From the NCBI GenBank assembly GCA_027531395.1, contig JAPZRO010000002.1, forward strand, positions 112,866-176,865: a stretch of 64,000 bases of DNA. Reading direction: 5' to 3'. Shown here piece after piece: positions 37,011 through 46,315 of this stretch (position 1 is its first letter; each line of letters starts with the position of its first letter). The stretch is from Porphyrobacter sp. (lineage in GTDB: Bacteria > Pseudomonadota > Alphaproteobacteria > Sphingomonadales > Sphingomonadaceae). The notes under the pieces were generated by a model, which saw only the letters and a program-made list of their open reading frames with translations, had not been told where the DNA came from and did no database searches. The position numbers and the translations under genes are program-made.

Positions 37011-37814
37011 ATGCGCAAGCACATCACCGGTTTTTCCAACCCGACGGTCAAATATCTGCGCTCGCTGCGCGACAAGAAGCATCGCAAGCGCGCGGGCCAG
37101 TTCCTGGTCGAGGGGCTGCGGCTTCTCGAGGACGCGCGCGTCTCGGGCCGGGTGCCGCAGACGCTGGTGATGGCCGAGGGGCGCGAACATCCCTTGCTGG
37201 CACCGCTCGAGGCCGCGGTGATCGCGGCGGGCGGCGAGGTGATCGCCACCACCCCCGACATTCTCTCCAAGATCACCGGCAAGGAGAACGCCCAGAGCGT
37301 CGCGGGGGTGTTCGACGAGTGGGACACTTCGCTCGCGCGCCTTGACCGCAAGGCCGCGCCGATCTGGCTGGTCGCACAGGCGCTGCGCGACCCCGGCAAT
37401 CTCGGGACCATGCTGCGCACCTGCGACGCGGTGGGTGCTGGCGGGTTGATCCTGATCGACGACTGCGCCGATCCCTTCAGCGCCGAAGCCGTGCGCGCCA
37501 GCATGGGCGCGGTGTTCACCGTGGGCCTCGCGCAAGCGCGGTGGGAGGAATTCCTGCCGTGGCTGCGCGGCGGAGAGGGCCAGCTGGTCGCCGCGTCCTT
37601 GCGCGATGCGGTGCCCTATCGCGGTGCGGATTACCGCGCGCCGTGCTTCATCCTCGTCGGCAACGAATCGCAGGGCCTGCCCGAGGATTACGAGATGGCC
37701 TGCGACCTGCGAGTGACGATGCCGATGCGCGGGCGCGCCGATTCACTGAACGCGGCCGTGGCCGGAGCCGTGCTGGCCTATGAGGTGTTGGCCGGGATCG
37801 AGGGGCAAAGTTGA
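37011..37814 (+). CDS. TrmH-family (SpoU) RNA 2'-O-methyltransferase
   Basis: 267 residues from ATG 37011; GTG 37002 would add three residues. An N-terminal substrate-binding segment (NPTVKYLRSLRDKKHRKRAGQFLVEG) precedes the SpoU knot with WLVAQALRDPGNLGTMLRTCDAVG, FILVGNESQGLP and MRGRADSLNAAVA. The class methylates ribose in rRNA or tRNA; the target is not readable. It lies 33 bases after ptsH and probably ends that operon. Its stop codon lies inside an inverted repeat. Confidence 0.9.
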   Translation: MRKHITGFSNPTVKYLRSLRDKKHRKRAGQFLVEGLRLLEDARVSGRVPQTLVMAEGREHPLLAPLEAAVIAAGGEVIATTPDILSKITGKENAQSVAGVFDEWDTSLARLDRKAAPIWLVAQALRDPGNLGTMLRTCDAVGAGGLILIDDCADPFSAEAVRASMGAVFTVGLAQARWEEFLPWLRGGEGQLVAASLRDAVPYRGADYRAPCFILVGNESQGLPEDYEMACDLRVTMPMRGRADSLNAAVAGAVLAYEVLAGIEGQS

Positions 37815-37837
37815 CAAAGGTGACACCGTGTCAACTT
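37808..37837. terminator. inverted repeat over the trmH stop codon
   Basis: AAGTTGACA and TGTCAACTT are separated by 12 bases, giving a 9-bp stem beginning just before the stop codon, between convergent genes. It may be a terminator, or an operator given the TGACA elements it contains. Confidence 0.45.
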
Positions 37838-38009
37838 CAGGATTCGCATCTTTCCTGTTGAAATAGAATACCTTATTGCGAAATGCCGAAGGTGACGGAC
37901 AAAAACCTTCACGCGCGGAAAAGCGGTTGGCGGACATTGGGCCGGACAATGGGAAAGAGCCGGCGCGATGATGACCGGCGAAGGGCGCGTAGGAAAGTCC
38001 CGGCCCCGC

Positions 38010-38525
38010 TCAGGCGTTGCCGATGCACCAGGGATCGGGCTTCATGTCGACCGGCGGATCGGCCAGCCCGGGCTGCGGGAAGCGCGCCTTGAAGGTGAAG
38101 CTCTGCGGGGTCGGGCCGTAGCGATCGAGCATCCACAGACGCGAGAGGCCCTCGTCGATGCTCGGGCGGTGGCCTTCGGGCACCCACCACAAGGCCTGAT
38201 AAGCGCTTTCGAAGCGGTGGAAATACTCGCGCCGCCGCGCCATTTCGGGGGTGTGGCCGGAACGGTAGACGAAATCGAACAGGCTTTCGGCATCCTGCCA
38301 CACCGACATGTTGAGCAGCAGCAGCGGATCGGAAGCGACGTCGAAATCGGTCGCGTTGCCGCTTTCGGACTGGAGCCGCCAGACGAAGCCGGGCGAGGTA
38401 TCGGCGATGGCGTTGATGCGTTCAAGCGCGTCGAAGAAGGGCTGGACCCGCGGATCGCCCTCGGGCGCGAGCAGTTTGCCGATATTGATCTGGGCCAGCT
38501 GCCAGCCCGTGCCCTGTCCGCCCAT
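38010..38525 (-). CDS. DUF3291 domain protein
   Basis: 171 residues. GTGWQLAQINIGKLLAPEGDPRV near the start and FVWRLQSESGNATDF, NMSVWQDAESLFDFVYRSGH, WWVPEGHRPS match the DUF3291 family (dimeric alpha-beta barrel-like, monooxygenase-related fold). Function is unknown. It is 5 bases downstream of rmuC on the same strand. Confidence 0.87.
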   Translation of the reverse strand: MGGQGTGWQLAQINIGKLLAPEGDPRVQPFFDALERINAIADTSPGFVWRLQSESGNATDFDVASDPLLLLNMSVWQDAESLFDFVYRSGHTPEMARRREYFHRFESAYQALWWVPEGHRPSIDEGLSRLWMLDRYGPTPQSFTFKARFPQPGLADPPVDMKPDPWCIGNA

Positions 38526-38530
38526 CCGCC

Positions 38531-39961
38531 TTACTCCGCCGCGTCGCGATTCCCGCTTTCCGCATCCTTATCAGGCGCTTCGAGCGCCGCAACATCCTCG
38601 GCGTTGTAGCGCGGTGCGCTGGCGACGAGCGGGACCTCCTCGATCTCTCGCTTGCCGATCTCGACGCCCTTCTCGGCCAACCGTCGCCCGGAGGACAGCA
38701 CGTTGCGTTCGAAGGAGCCGACGAACTTGTTGTAATTGTTGACCGCGCTCTCCAGCCCGCCGCCGACGCGCTTGAGATGTTCGGCAGCCGTCGCGAGGCG
38801 ATCATACAATTCCGCGCCCATCCGGCCGATTTCCTGCGCCTCTTTTGCGAGGCCATCCTGCCGCCACACCTGCGCCACCGTGCGGGCGATGGCGACGAGG
38901 TTGGTCGGCGTCGCCAGCAGCACCTTGTTGCGGAAGGCGAAATCCCACAATTCGGGATCGGCCTCCAAGGCAGCGGTGACGAAATGCTCGCCGGGGACGA
39001 ACATGATCACGTAATCGGGCGCTTCCTCGAACTGGCTCTGATAGCTCTTGGCCCCCAGGGTCTGCACATGGCCGCGCATCGACTTGGCGTGGAGATCGAG
39101 GTGCCGCTTGCGCTCGGCCTCGTCATCGGCCTCGAAGGCGGCCTGATAGGCGTTCAAGGACACCTTGGAATCGACCACCAGCTTCTTCTGGCCCGGCACG
39201 TTGATGATCGCATCGGGCCGCAGCCGCCCGTCCTCGGTATCGACCGAATGCTCCATGATGAAGTCGGTGTGCTGCGCGAGGCCGCATTGCTCGAGCAGGT
39301 TCTGCAAGGCCCGCTCCCCCCAACGGCCGCGCGCCTTGGGGGCATTGGTGAGCGAATTGCCGAGCCGCTGCGCCTCGCGCCGGACCTGCTCCTGCCCTTC
39401 GCGCATCGACTGGATCAGGCCCGCAAGCTGCCCGAAGGCATCGGTGCGCTTGGCTTCCAGATCGGCGACCTGCTTTTCGTAATTCGCCAGCTTCTCGCCA
39501 ACCGGCGAGAGCAGTGCCTTCAGCTTTTCCTCGCTCGCCTTCTCGGAATGGCCGAGCCGTTCCTCGGCACGCTTGAGGAAGGCTTCCTGCGCGCGGTTCA
39601 AGACCTGTGCGCCGGTATTCTCGAACTCCTTGAGGAGGTTGGAGCGCGATTCCTCAAGCAGCCGCTTCTGTTCCTCGAAGGCGGCACGTTCGGCGCGGAA
39701 ACGGGCGTTTTCCTCGCGCGCGGCCGACAATTGCTGCTCCAACCCGTCAGCCCGCGCAGCGCGTTCGCCCAGCGCCGCTACCTCGATCCGCGCCTCGCCC
39801 AGTTCGGCGATGGCGCGGGCGAATTTCGCCTCGCCCTCAGCTCCCGTAGCCTCCGCCGCAGCCAGCCGCGCGCGCAGATCGGCGAGCGGGCGCGAGGCGA
39901 AGAACCAGCCGACAGCAAGGCCGGCAACGAGAGCAATGATCGAGAGAATCGCGGGGTCCAT
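38531..39961 (-). CDS. rmuC: RmuC DNA recombination protein
   Basis: 476 residues. An N-terminal membrane anchor (about 4-23, ILSIIALVAGLAVGWFFA) is followed by a long coiled coil (about 27-180, rich in Glu, Ala, Arg) and the RmuC nuclease-like core: GRWGERALQNLLEQCGL, PDAIINVPGQKKLVVDSKVSLNAY and FVPGEHFVTAAL. It limits DNA inversions and restrains invading DNA in E. coli. The next downstream gene is DUF3291. Confidence 0.92.
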   Translation of the reverse strand: MDPAILSIIALVAGLAVGWFFASRPLADLRARLAAAEATGAEGEAKFARAIAELGEARIEVAALGERAARADGLEQQLSAAREENARFRAERAAFEEQKRLLEESRSNLLKEFENTGAQVLNRAQEAFLKRAEERLGHSEKASEEKLKALLSPVGEKLANYEKQVADLEAKRTDAFGQLAGLIQSMREGQEQVRREAQRLGNSLTNAPKARGRWGERALQNLLEQCGLAQHTDFIMEHSVDTEDGRLRPDAIINVPGQKKLVVDSKVSLNAYQAAFEADDEAERKRHLDLHAKSMRGHVQTLGAKSYQSQFEEAPDYVIMFVPGEHFVTAALEADPELWDFAFRNKVLLATPTNLVAIARTVAQVWRQDGLAKEAQEIGRMGAELYDRLATAAEHLKRVGGGLESAVNNYNKFVGSFERNVLSSGRRLAEKGVEIGKREIEEVPLVASAPRYNAEDVAALEAPDKDAESGNRDAAE

Positions 39962-40142
39962 GCGCGGAGCCTACACGGAACGAATGGGGAACGCTAGTGG
40001 CCGACGCGCGATATCCCAAGAAAGCGGGGCCCCGGGAGACGAGAGGGGATTGGGAAGCGCAATCATCGGCGCAAAGCGCCGCGAGGCCACGCGGCCGAGC
40101 CGCAGGTGCCCCGAAGCGTAGCGGAGGGATCGGCACCGAGGT

Positions 40143-40164
40143 CGCTCGCCCGGAGGGGCGAGCG
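40143..40164. terminator. hairpin downstream of def
   Basis: CGCTCGCCC, GGAG loop, GGGCGAGCG: a 9-bp stem 10 bases past the def stop. The 212-bp gap 39962-40173 also holds GGTGCC...GGCACC and other GC-rich palindromes, but no gene. Confidence 0.55.
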
Positions 40165-40173
40165 AAAAGCAAA

Positions 40174-40746
40174 TTACGCCGCGCGGCGGATCTTCTCGAG
40201 CTTCTTCAGCACCATCGCGCGCTTCAGGCGCGAGAGGTGGTCGATGAAGAGGATGCCTTCCAGATGGTCCATCTCGTGCTGCAGGCAGGTCGCCATCAGC
40301 CCGTCGAGGTGCTCCTCGTGCGTGTTGCCGTCGAGATCCTGATAGCGCACCGTGCAGGTCGCCGGGCGATCGACGTCGGCGTAGATCTCGGGGACCGAGA
40401 GGCAGCCTTCCTGATAGGTCGAAACCTCGCGCGCCGGATCGAGGATCACCGGGTTGATGAACACCCGCGGTTCCTTCTTGGTGGCGGGGTGCGTGTGCTT
40501 GTGGCCGTTGTGGCTGCACTCAACCGGCTCGCCGTCCGGGTCCTCGGGCTGGAGATCGATCACCAGCACCCGCTTGGGCACGCCGACCTGGATCGCCGCG
40601 AGGCCGATGCCGGGGGCGTCGTACATGGTCTCGAACATGTCTTCGACCAGCTGGTTCAGCTCGGGGCCGAATTCATGGGGTTCGACCGGAGTCGAGACGA
40701 CTTTGAGCCGGGGGTCCGGCACTTCGAGGATTTCGCGGATAGCCAT
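40174..40746 (-). CDS. def: peptide deformylase with a His-rich insert
   Basis: 190 residues. All three deformylase motifs are present: GIGLAAIQ (47-54), EGCLSVP (113-119) and QHEMDH (156-161), which bind Fe or Zn. A short insert at 77-88 (CSHNGHKHTHP) contains four His and one Cys and is not part of the standard fold. It removes N-formyl groups from new proteins. An ATG 9 bases upstream is possible. It follows recR by 44 bases; fmt, which adds the formyl group, diverges from recR. Confidence 0.94.
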   Translation of the reverse strand: MAIREILEVPDPRLKVVSTPVEPHEFGPELNQLVEDMFETMYDAPGIGLAAIQVGVPKRVLVIDLQPEDPDGEPVECSHNGHKHTHPATKKEPRVFINPVILDPAREVSTYQEGCLSVPEIYADVDRPATCTVRYQDLDGNTHEEHLDGLMATCLQHEMDHLEGILFIDHLSRLKRAMVLKKLEKIRRAA

Positions 40747-40790
40747 GCGGGCCATGTAGGCGAAGGAGGCCCGAATATCAACGCCGCCCG

Positions 40791-41387
40791 CTAGCCTACC
40801 GGCCTGCGCGCCCTGAGGGCTTGGGCCAGCGTGCCTTCGTCGAGATAGTCGAGCTCGCCGCCGACCGGCAGGCCATGGGCGAGCTGGGTGACGCGCACCG
40901 GGAAGGCTTCGAGCCGCTCGGCGATGTAGTGCGCGGTGGTCTGGCCTTCGAGAGTCGCGTTCATGGCGAGCACCACTTCGTCCACCCCGCCGCCCTCGAC
41001 GCGGGCGAGCAGGCTGGCGATGTTGAGGTTTTCGGGGCCGATGCCGTCCAAGGCGGAGAGCCTGCCGCCGAGCACATGGTAGCGCCCGGGGAAGAGGCGC
41101 GCGCGGTCGAGCGCCCAGACATCCGAGACCTCCTCCACCACGCACAGCGCGCGCCCGTCGCGGCGCGGATCGGCGCAGATGCCGCAGGGGTCGGAAGTGT
41201 CGACATTGCCGCAGATATGGCATTCGACCAGCGTCTCGGCCACGCCCGCGAGCGCTTCGAGCAGCGCGGGGAGCGCGCTTTCGCGGTGCTTGACCAGCCA
41301 CAGCACCGCCCGCCGGGCCGAACGCGGTCCGAGGCCCGGCAGGCGGGCGAGCGCGGAACTCAGAGCTTCGATTTCCTGTGAGGCCAT
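40791..41387 (-). CDS. recR: recombination mediator RecR
   Basis: 198 residues from ATG 41387; the in-frame sequence upstream belongs to a repeat. The HhH region ([19 protein letters not shown]), four-Cys zinc finger (CHICGN...DPCGICAD) and Toprim domain ([15 protein letters not shown]) are intact. It loads RecA through RecFOR at gaps and is often next to def or dnaX. Confidence 0.94.
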   Translation of the reverse strand: MASQEIEALSSALARLPGLGPRSARRAVLWLVKHRESALPALLEALAGVAETLVECHICGNVDTSDPCGICADPRRDGRALCVVEEVSDVWALDRARLFPGRYHVLGGRLSALDGIGPENLNIASLLARVEGGGVDEVVLAMNATLEGQTTAHYIAERLEAFPVRVTQLAHGLPVGGELDYLDEGTLAQALRARRPVG

Positions 41388-41401
41388 GCCCCGAGCATAC
41401 T

Positions 41402-41489
41402 CCGTTCGGCCTGAGCTTGTCGAAGGCCTGTCTTTCTTTTGTCCGCGATAGAAGTAAGGACGGCCCTTCGACAAGCTCAGGGCGAACGG
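41402..41489. repeat. interspersed palindromic repeat, family B
   Basis: CCGTTCG + CCTGAGCTTGTCGAAGG (41402-41426) faces its reverse complement (41465-41489), with one mismatched base between the two stem parts and a 38-base loop. This palindrome is common in sphingomonad genomes. It fills the gap between recR and fmt. Confidence 0.85.
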
Positions 41490-41499
41490 GACTGGTGAC

Positions 41500-42405
41500 G
41501 TGCGTGTAGTTTTCATGGGAACGCCCGATTTCGCGGTTCCGGCGCTGCGCGCGCTGGCCGAGGCGGGGCACGAGATCGCCTGCGTCTACACCCAGCCGCC
41601 GCGTCCGGCGGGGCGGGGGAAGAAGCTGATGCCCTCCCCCGTGCAGCTCGAGGCCGAGCGGCTGGGAGTGGCGGTGCGCTCGCCGGTGTCCTTGCGGAAT
41701 GCCGAGGCGCAGGCCGAGTTTGCCGCGCTGGCGGCCGATGTCGCGGTGGTCGCGGCCTATGGCCTGATCCTGCCGCAGCCGGTGCTCGATGCGCCCGCGC
41801 ACGGCTGCCTCAACATCCACGCCTCGCTTCTGCCGCGCTGGCGCGGGGCGGCGCCGATCCACCGTGCGGTGATGGCGGGCGACGTGGAGACGGGCGTCAC
41901 CATCATGCAGATGGAGGCCGGGCTCGATACCGGGCCGATGCTCCACAAGGTGACCGTGCCGGTCGGGCGCAAGACCACCGGAGAGCTGTTCGACGAGCTG
42001 GGCGATGTGGGCGCAGCGGCGATGGTCGAGGTGCTGGCTGATCTCGCCGCCTTCCCGCCCGAGGCGCAGGATGACAGCGCGGCAATCTACGCTCCCAAGA
42101 TCGACAAGGCCGAGGCGAAGATCGAGTGGGCGAAGGACGCCGCCGTGATCGAGCGACTGGTGCGCGGGCTTGCTCCCTTCCCGGGCGCGTGGTTCGAGCT
42201 GGATAGTGAGCGGGTCAAGTTGCTGCTGGCCGAGGTGGTGGACGCGAGCGGCGCTCCGGGCACGGTGCTCGACGAGGACCTCACCATCGCCTGCGGGACG
42301 GCCGCACTCCGTCCGCTCAGGCTCCAGCGCGCAGGCAAGCCGGTGCTGGACCGCGCGGAATTCCTGCGCGGGCGTCCGGTCGCCAAGGGCACCATTCTCG
42401 CGTGA
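41500..42405 (+). CDS. fmt: methionyl-tRNA formyltransferase
   Basis: 301 residues from GTG 41500. [21 protein letters not shown] (from about residue 6) and the folate-binding [25 protein letters not shown] are complete, and the C-terminal OB domain is of normal size. It formylates the initiator Met-tRNA. It overlaps truA by 4 bases. Confidence 0.95.
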   Translation: MRVVFMGTPDFAVPALRALAEAGHEIACVYTQPPRPAGRGKKLMPSPVQLEAERLGVAVRSPVSLRNAEAQAEFAALAADVAVVAAYGLILPQPVLDAPAHGCLNIHASLLPRWRGAAPIHRAVMAGDVETGVTIMQMEAGLDTGPMLHKVTVPVGRKTTGELFDELGDVGAAAMVEVLADLAAFPPEAQDDSAAIYAPKIDKAEAKIEWAKDAAVIERLVRGLAPFPGAWFELDSERVKLLLAEVVDASGAPGTVLDEDLTIACGTAALRPLRLQRAGKPVLDRAEFLRGRPVAKGTILA

Positions 42406-43142
42406 CCCGTTTCGCCCTCACCCTCGAATTCGACGGCACGCCGTTCTTCGGGCTGCAACGTCAGAGCCACGGGCCGAGCGTACAGCAGTCGGTCGAGGAT
42501 GCGCTGCACCGGATCACGGGCGAGAGCGTCGTAATGCATTCCGCCGGGCGCACCGATGCGGGCGTGCATGCGCTGGCAATGCGCAGCCACGTGGACATCG
42601 CCAAGCCCTTCGATCCCTTCCGCCTGATGGCCGCGCTCAATGCCCAGCTGCGGCCCGATCCCGTCGCCGTGACCCATTGCGAGGTGGTGCCGGACGACTG
42701 GCACGCGCGCTTTTCCTGCACCGGGCGGCGCTATCTCTACCGCATTGCCAACCGCCGCGCGCCGCTCACCCTGACGCGCGACCGGGCGTGGCACGTGCCC
42801 CAGCCGCTCGATGCCGAGGCCATGCACCGCGCCGCTCAGGCACTGGTGGGGCGGCATGATTTCACCACCTTCCGGAGCGTCCATTGTCAGGCCGCCGATC
42901 CGGTGAAGTCGCTGGACGAGCTGCGGGTCGAACGGGTCGGCGAGGAGATCCACATCCACGCCGCCGCGCGCTCTTTCCTGCATCATCAGGTGCGCTCGAT
43001 GGTGGGCTGCCTCAAGCTGGTCGGCGCAGGGACTTGGCCGGAAAGCCGAATCGCCGAGGCGCTGGCGGCGCGGGATCGCGGGGCGCTGGGGCTGAATGCC
43101 CCGCCGCATGGGCTCTATTTTGTCGAAGCGACCTATCCGTGA
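42402..43142 (+). CDS. truA: tRNA pseudouridine synthase A
   Basis: 246 residues from a GTG that overlaps the fmt stop (GTGA). The catalytic Asp is in [12 protein letters not shown] (about 50-54). RYLYRI and [14 protein letters not shown] complete the family pattern. It makes pseudouridines 38-40 in tRNA anticodon stems. Confidence 0.95.
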   Translation: MTRFALTLEFDGTPFFGLQRQSHGPSVQQSVEDALHRITGESVVMHSAGRTDAGVHALAMRSHVDIAKPFDPFRLMAALNAQLRPDPVAVTHCEVVPDDWHARFSCTGRRYLYRIANRRAPLTLTRDRAWHVPQPLDAEAMHRAAQALVGRHDFTTFRSVHCQAADPVKSLDELRVERVGEEIHIHAAARSFLHHQVRSMVGCLKLVGAGTWPESRIAEALAARDRGALGLNAPPHGLYFVEATYP

Positions 43143-43171
43143 CGACCTGACGTAAGGTCACCCTAGCCATC

Positions 43172-43249
43172 TCGTCATTGCGAGCGTAGCGAAGCAATCC
43201 AGATCGGGAGCTGGATTGCCGCGTCGCCTTCGGCTCCTCGCAATGACGA
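43172..43249. repeat. interspersed palindromic repeat, family A copy 2
   Basis: The outer 13-base arms TCGTCATTGCGAG (43172-43184, 43237-43249) equal those at 23203-23306 but the centre is shorter and different (an AGATCGGGAGCT core). It lies just upstream of a dehydrogenase gene. Confidence 0.85.
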
Positions 43250-43272
43250 TGAAAACGCGGGAGAACATCACC

Positions 43273-44385
43273 ATGACCACCGGAAAGCAGCTCTTCACCA
43301 CCCTCACCGCCGACGGCAAGCTGACGCTGGAGGTGGCCGAGAGCCAGTTCCCCGCGCCCACCGGCAATCAGGTGCTGGTCAAGATGGAAGCCGCGCCGAT
43401 CAACCCGTCGGACCTCGCGATCCTCACCAGCGCGGCCGATTTCGACACCGCGCAATACTCCCCCGGCAAGGTCGTCGCGACCATGCCCGAGCCGTTCCTC
43501 TCGGGCCAGAAGGGCCGCCACGGCCAGCGCCTGCCTGCCGGCAACGAAGGCGCAGGCACGGTGATCGCCACCGGTGACAGCGACATGGCCAAGGCCCTGA
43601 TGGGCGCGCGGGTCGCCTGCGTCCCCGGCAATGCCTTCAGCCAGTATGCCATTGCCGATGCGATGATGTGCCTGCCGCTGGGCGAGCATTCCTCGGAAGT
43701 CGGCGCCTCCAGCTTCGTCAACCCGATGACCGCGCTCGGCTTTGTCGAGACCGCGAAGATGGAAGGCCACTCGGCCATCGTCCACCTCGCCGCCGCCTCG
43801 AACCTCGGCCAGATGCTCAACCGCATCTGCATCGAGGACGGGATGAAGCTGGTCAACATCGTGCGCAAGCCCGAGCATGTCGCGATGCTCAAGGCGCAGG
43901 GCGCGACCTATGTGGTCGACAGCTCCGCCCCCACCTACATGGCCGACCTGCGCGCCGCGATCGCCGAGACCGGCGCCTATCTCGGCTTCGATCCGATCGG
44001 CGGCGGACAGGCCAGCGACGGGGTGCTCAAGGCGATGGAACAGGTCGCAGCATCCCAGATGGGCGAGTTCTCGCGCTATGGCTCGAACCAGCAGAAGAAG
44101 ATGTACATCTACGGGCGGCTCGATCTCCAGAACCCGACCATCCTCACCGCCTCCTACGGCCTCCAGTGGTGCGTCGCCGGCTGGCTGCTGACCCCGTTCC
44201 TCCAGCGCGCGGGCATGGAGACCGTGGTGCGGATGCGCCAGCGGGTGCAGGCGAACCTCACCACAACTTTCGCCAGCCATTACAAGGCCAAGGTGACGCT
44301 GGAAGGCATGCTGGAGAAGGACGCGATTCTCGACTACCGCCAGATGAAGACCGGCGAGAAGTACCTCGTCACGCCCTGGGGGTGA
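43273..44385 (+). CDS. zinc-binding dehydrogenase-type oxidoreductase (MDR)
   Basis: 370 residues from ATG 43273, which has GGGAGA upstream; earlier starts lie in the repeat. MDR features: INPSDLAIL, PAGNEGAGTVIATG, PMTALGFVE and IVHLAAASNLGQMLNRICIEDGMKLV replacing the usual GxGxxG nucleotide loop with HLAAASNLGQ. Structural-zinc Cys residues are absent. It resembles quinone-reductase-like MDRs. Substrate unknown. Confidence 0.83.
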   Translation: MTTGKQLFTTLTADGKLTLEVAESQFPAPTGNQVLVKMEAAPINPSDLAILTSAADFDTAQYSPGKVVATMPEPFLSGQKGRHGQRLPAGNEGAGTVIATGDSDMAKALMGARVACVPGNAFSQYAIADAMMCLPLGEHSSEVGASSFVNPMTALGFVETAKMEGHSAIVHLAAASNLGQMLNRICIEDGMKLVNIVRKPEHVAMLKAQGATYVVDSSAPTYMADLRAAIAETGAYLGFDPIGGGQASDGVLKAMEQVAASQMGEFSRYGSNQQKKMYIYGRLDLQNPTILTASYGLQWCVAGWLLTPFLQRAGMETVVRMRQRVQANLTTTFASHYKAKVTLEGMLEKDAILDYRQMKTGEKYLVTPWG

Positions 44386-44404
44386 TGCTCACAAGGGGCG
44401 CGGT

Positions 44405-45139
44405 TCAAGCCGCCGGTTGGCCTGCGGTGATCATCGCCACCGCGGCACCGGCCAGCGCGCTGCGCCCCACGACTTCCGTCGCAATGCCCGTCGCGACAAG
44501 CGCGCCCAGACCCCATGCCCAGGCGGGGTGGACCCGCCCGCAACGGCGCTTGTCGCGGACCATTCCGGCCAGCGGAAACAGCAGGATCACAAGCGACGAG
44601 GCAAGGCTCATCACCGCGAACAGCACCGGCACCGGCATCCAGCGGTTGACCGGCGTGACGAGCAGCGCCGCCATGCCGCAGATCATCAGGCGGCGGTGCC
44701 AGTCGGTGCGCCGCCGCATGGCCACCGCCGCGCCTGTCAGAGCGACGAAGCCGACCAGCGCCATCATGTTCATCACCAGAAAATAGCCCGGCGTCCACAT
44801 CGGCGGGGTGGTGCCCAGCTGCATCACCCGCACGATGGTGGCCGTTCCCGAGGCCAGGATCGCCGGCACATAGGCGAGCGCAATCCAGCCGAGACGGCGA
44901 TGGAGGGCCTGCGAACCGCGGGTCGCCAGAATGACTTGCAGGGTGAAGAATCCGACCCAACCCATGAACACGAAAGCATGGAGATGCACCGGCCATGGCG
45001 CAGCGAAACTCGTCACGCCCTGAAGCCAGAGATTGAGAAAGCCGCCGATCACGACGATGACCATCACCGCCGCCGTGCCGAGAAAGAAGCCCTCGTCACC
45101 GGTGGCGACACGCTCCCGAACCGCCGCTTCCCCTGTCAT
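44405..45139 (-). CDS. multi-pass membrane protein
   Basis: 244 residues with six or seven hydrophobic segments from about residue 19 onward. A VHLHAFVFMGWVGFF helix with paired His and a second His-rich HRRLGW segment could bind heme, as in ferric-reductase or DUF2306-type proteins, but I cannot assign a family. The next gene upstream on this strand is the oxygenase fusion. Confidence 0.65.
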   Translation of the reverse strand: MTGEAAVRERVATGDEGFFLGTAAVMVIVVIGGFLNLWLQGVTSFAAPWPVHLHAFVFMGWVGFFTLQVILATRGSQALHRRLGWIALAYVPAILASGTATIVRVMQLGTTPPMWTPGYFLVMNMMALVGFVALTGAAVAMRRRTDWHRRLMICGMAALLVTPVNRWMPVPVLFAVMSLASSLVILLFPLAGMVRDKRRCGRVHPAWAWGLGALVATGIATEVVGRSALAGAAVAMITAGQPAA

Positions 45140-45169
45140 CGTCCAGCCCCCCGGTTGGATATGTGCAAT

Positions 45170-46264
45170 TCAGCTGAAGAAGTGCGAGATCAGGTTGTAG
45201 CGCACGCCCGAGGTCGTCTCCTCCACCTCGTGCAGCAGCGAGGAGGAGAACACCATCGCGGTGCCGGCGGGCACGCGGTAGGCCTTGGGACTGAATTCGC
45301 GGAAGCTGATCCCGCCGCCCTCGTAATCGTCGTTGAGGCTGACCGAGAGCGCGAAGCGACGGTGCGCGCCGGGCGGCTCCATGTTGTCGCGGTGGCCCAT
45401 CGTGATCCCCTCGCGCCGCCCGACATAGCGCGCGATGTGCAGGTCCTCGCGGCGGGTGACGTCGAAGGCAAAGGCCTTCTTGATCATCGGCACGATGCGC
45501 CCGAAGATGCGCTCGTCGAGGATCGCCAGCGTGTTCCGGTCCTTGATGATCAGGTCGATGCGGTCCTGCCGGAAGTGGTCATAGACCGGGATCTTGTAAT
45601 TGCCCGGAACCTCGCCCGGACGCGGCTGGCGGACCATGAAGGGCGTGTCGGTCACCACCGACTGCACGAGATTGGCGCATTCCTCGGGCGAGAACACGTT
45701 CGGCACCACCAGAACCGGCGCGTGCGGCGGGCTCCAGCGGGTTTCCTCGGCGGCGCCGGCGTTGTGCAAGATGTCCATGATCGTCCCCAACGCGGAAGTC
45801 GCGTCCCCTTCGATGTCAAACCAGGTGCGGATCTGCCGGTAGGGGGTGAGCAGCACCAGCCGGTCGGCCCGGTCGGTCCCCTTGTGCAGACCATAGGAGG
45901 CAAACAGCGCCCCTGACGCGTCGCCGATGATCGGCCAGCCGAACCCGGCATCGCGCTTGCGGGCCTTGTTGGCGGCGGCGTCGCTCGAGGCGCTGATCGC
46001 CAGCACGGTCGCATGGGCGGCCTCGAGCCGCGCTTCCATCCCGGCCAGCGCGGAAAGCAGCGCCGCGGTGCGCTCGCTCTCCGGATCGCCGAGGAACGCC
46101 ATGATCAGGTGTTTTCCCGAGATGTGATCGTCAGCAAGGCCGATCTTGCGCCCCTGCTCGTCGCGCGTGTCGAACGGCATCGCCAGCGCGCCCGGCCAGA
46201 GCGGCTGGACATAGGGCCGGATCGAAGGCGCGGCGATCTGGTAGGAAGGTCGGGTGTCAGCCAT
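45170..46264 (-). CDS. peroxiredoxin-like domain fused to 2OG-Fe(II) oxygenase
   Basis: 364 residues from ATG 46264. Residues about 15-170 resemble an AhpC/TSA thioredoxin fold (GDPESER, DASGALFASYGL) but contain no Cys. Residues about 180-364 form a prolyl-4-hydroxylase-like double-stranded helix with HRD (His291, Asp293), His345 and Arg355, the Fe and 2-oxoglutarate ligands. The only Cys in the protein is Cys196. The hydroxylase should work; peroxidase activity is unlikely. The target protein or small molecule is unknown. Confidence 0.85.
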   Translation of the reverse strand: MADTRPSYQIAAPSIRPYVQPLWPGALAMPFDTRDEQGRKIGLADDHISGKHLIMAFLGDPESERTAALLSALAGMEARLEAAHATVLAISASSDAAANKARKRDAGFGWPIIGDASGALFASYGLHKGTDRADRLVLLTPYRQIRTWFDIEGDATSALGTIMDILHNAGAAEETRWSPPHAPVLVVPNVFSPEECANLVQSVVTDTPFMVRQPRPGEVPGNYKIPVYDHFRQDRIDLIIKDRNTLAILDERIFGRIVPMIKKAFAFDVTRREDLHIARYVGRREGITMGHRDNMEPPGAHRRFALSVSLNDDYEGGGISFREFSPKAYRVPAGTAMVFSSSLLHEVEETTSGVRYNLISHFFS

Positions 46265-46315
46265 TTCTGGGCTTGTCCTATCGCGCTGCTTGCGAAATCG
46301 CAAAGCCGCTTTGCG

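Noticed and set aside
37811..37816. TTGACA as a -35 promoter element
   Set aside because: It is part of an inverted repeat across a stop codon between convergent genes, with no -10 and no downstream gene on that strand.
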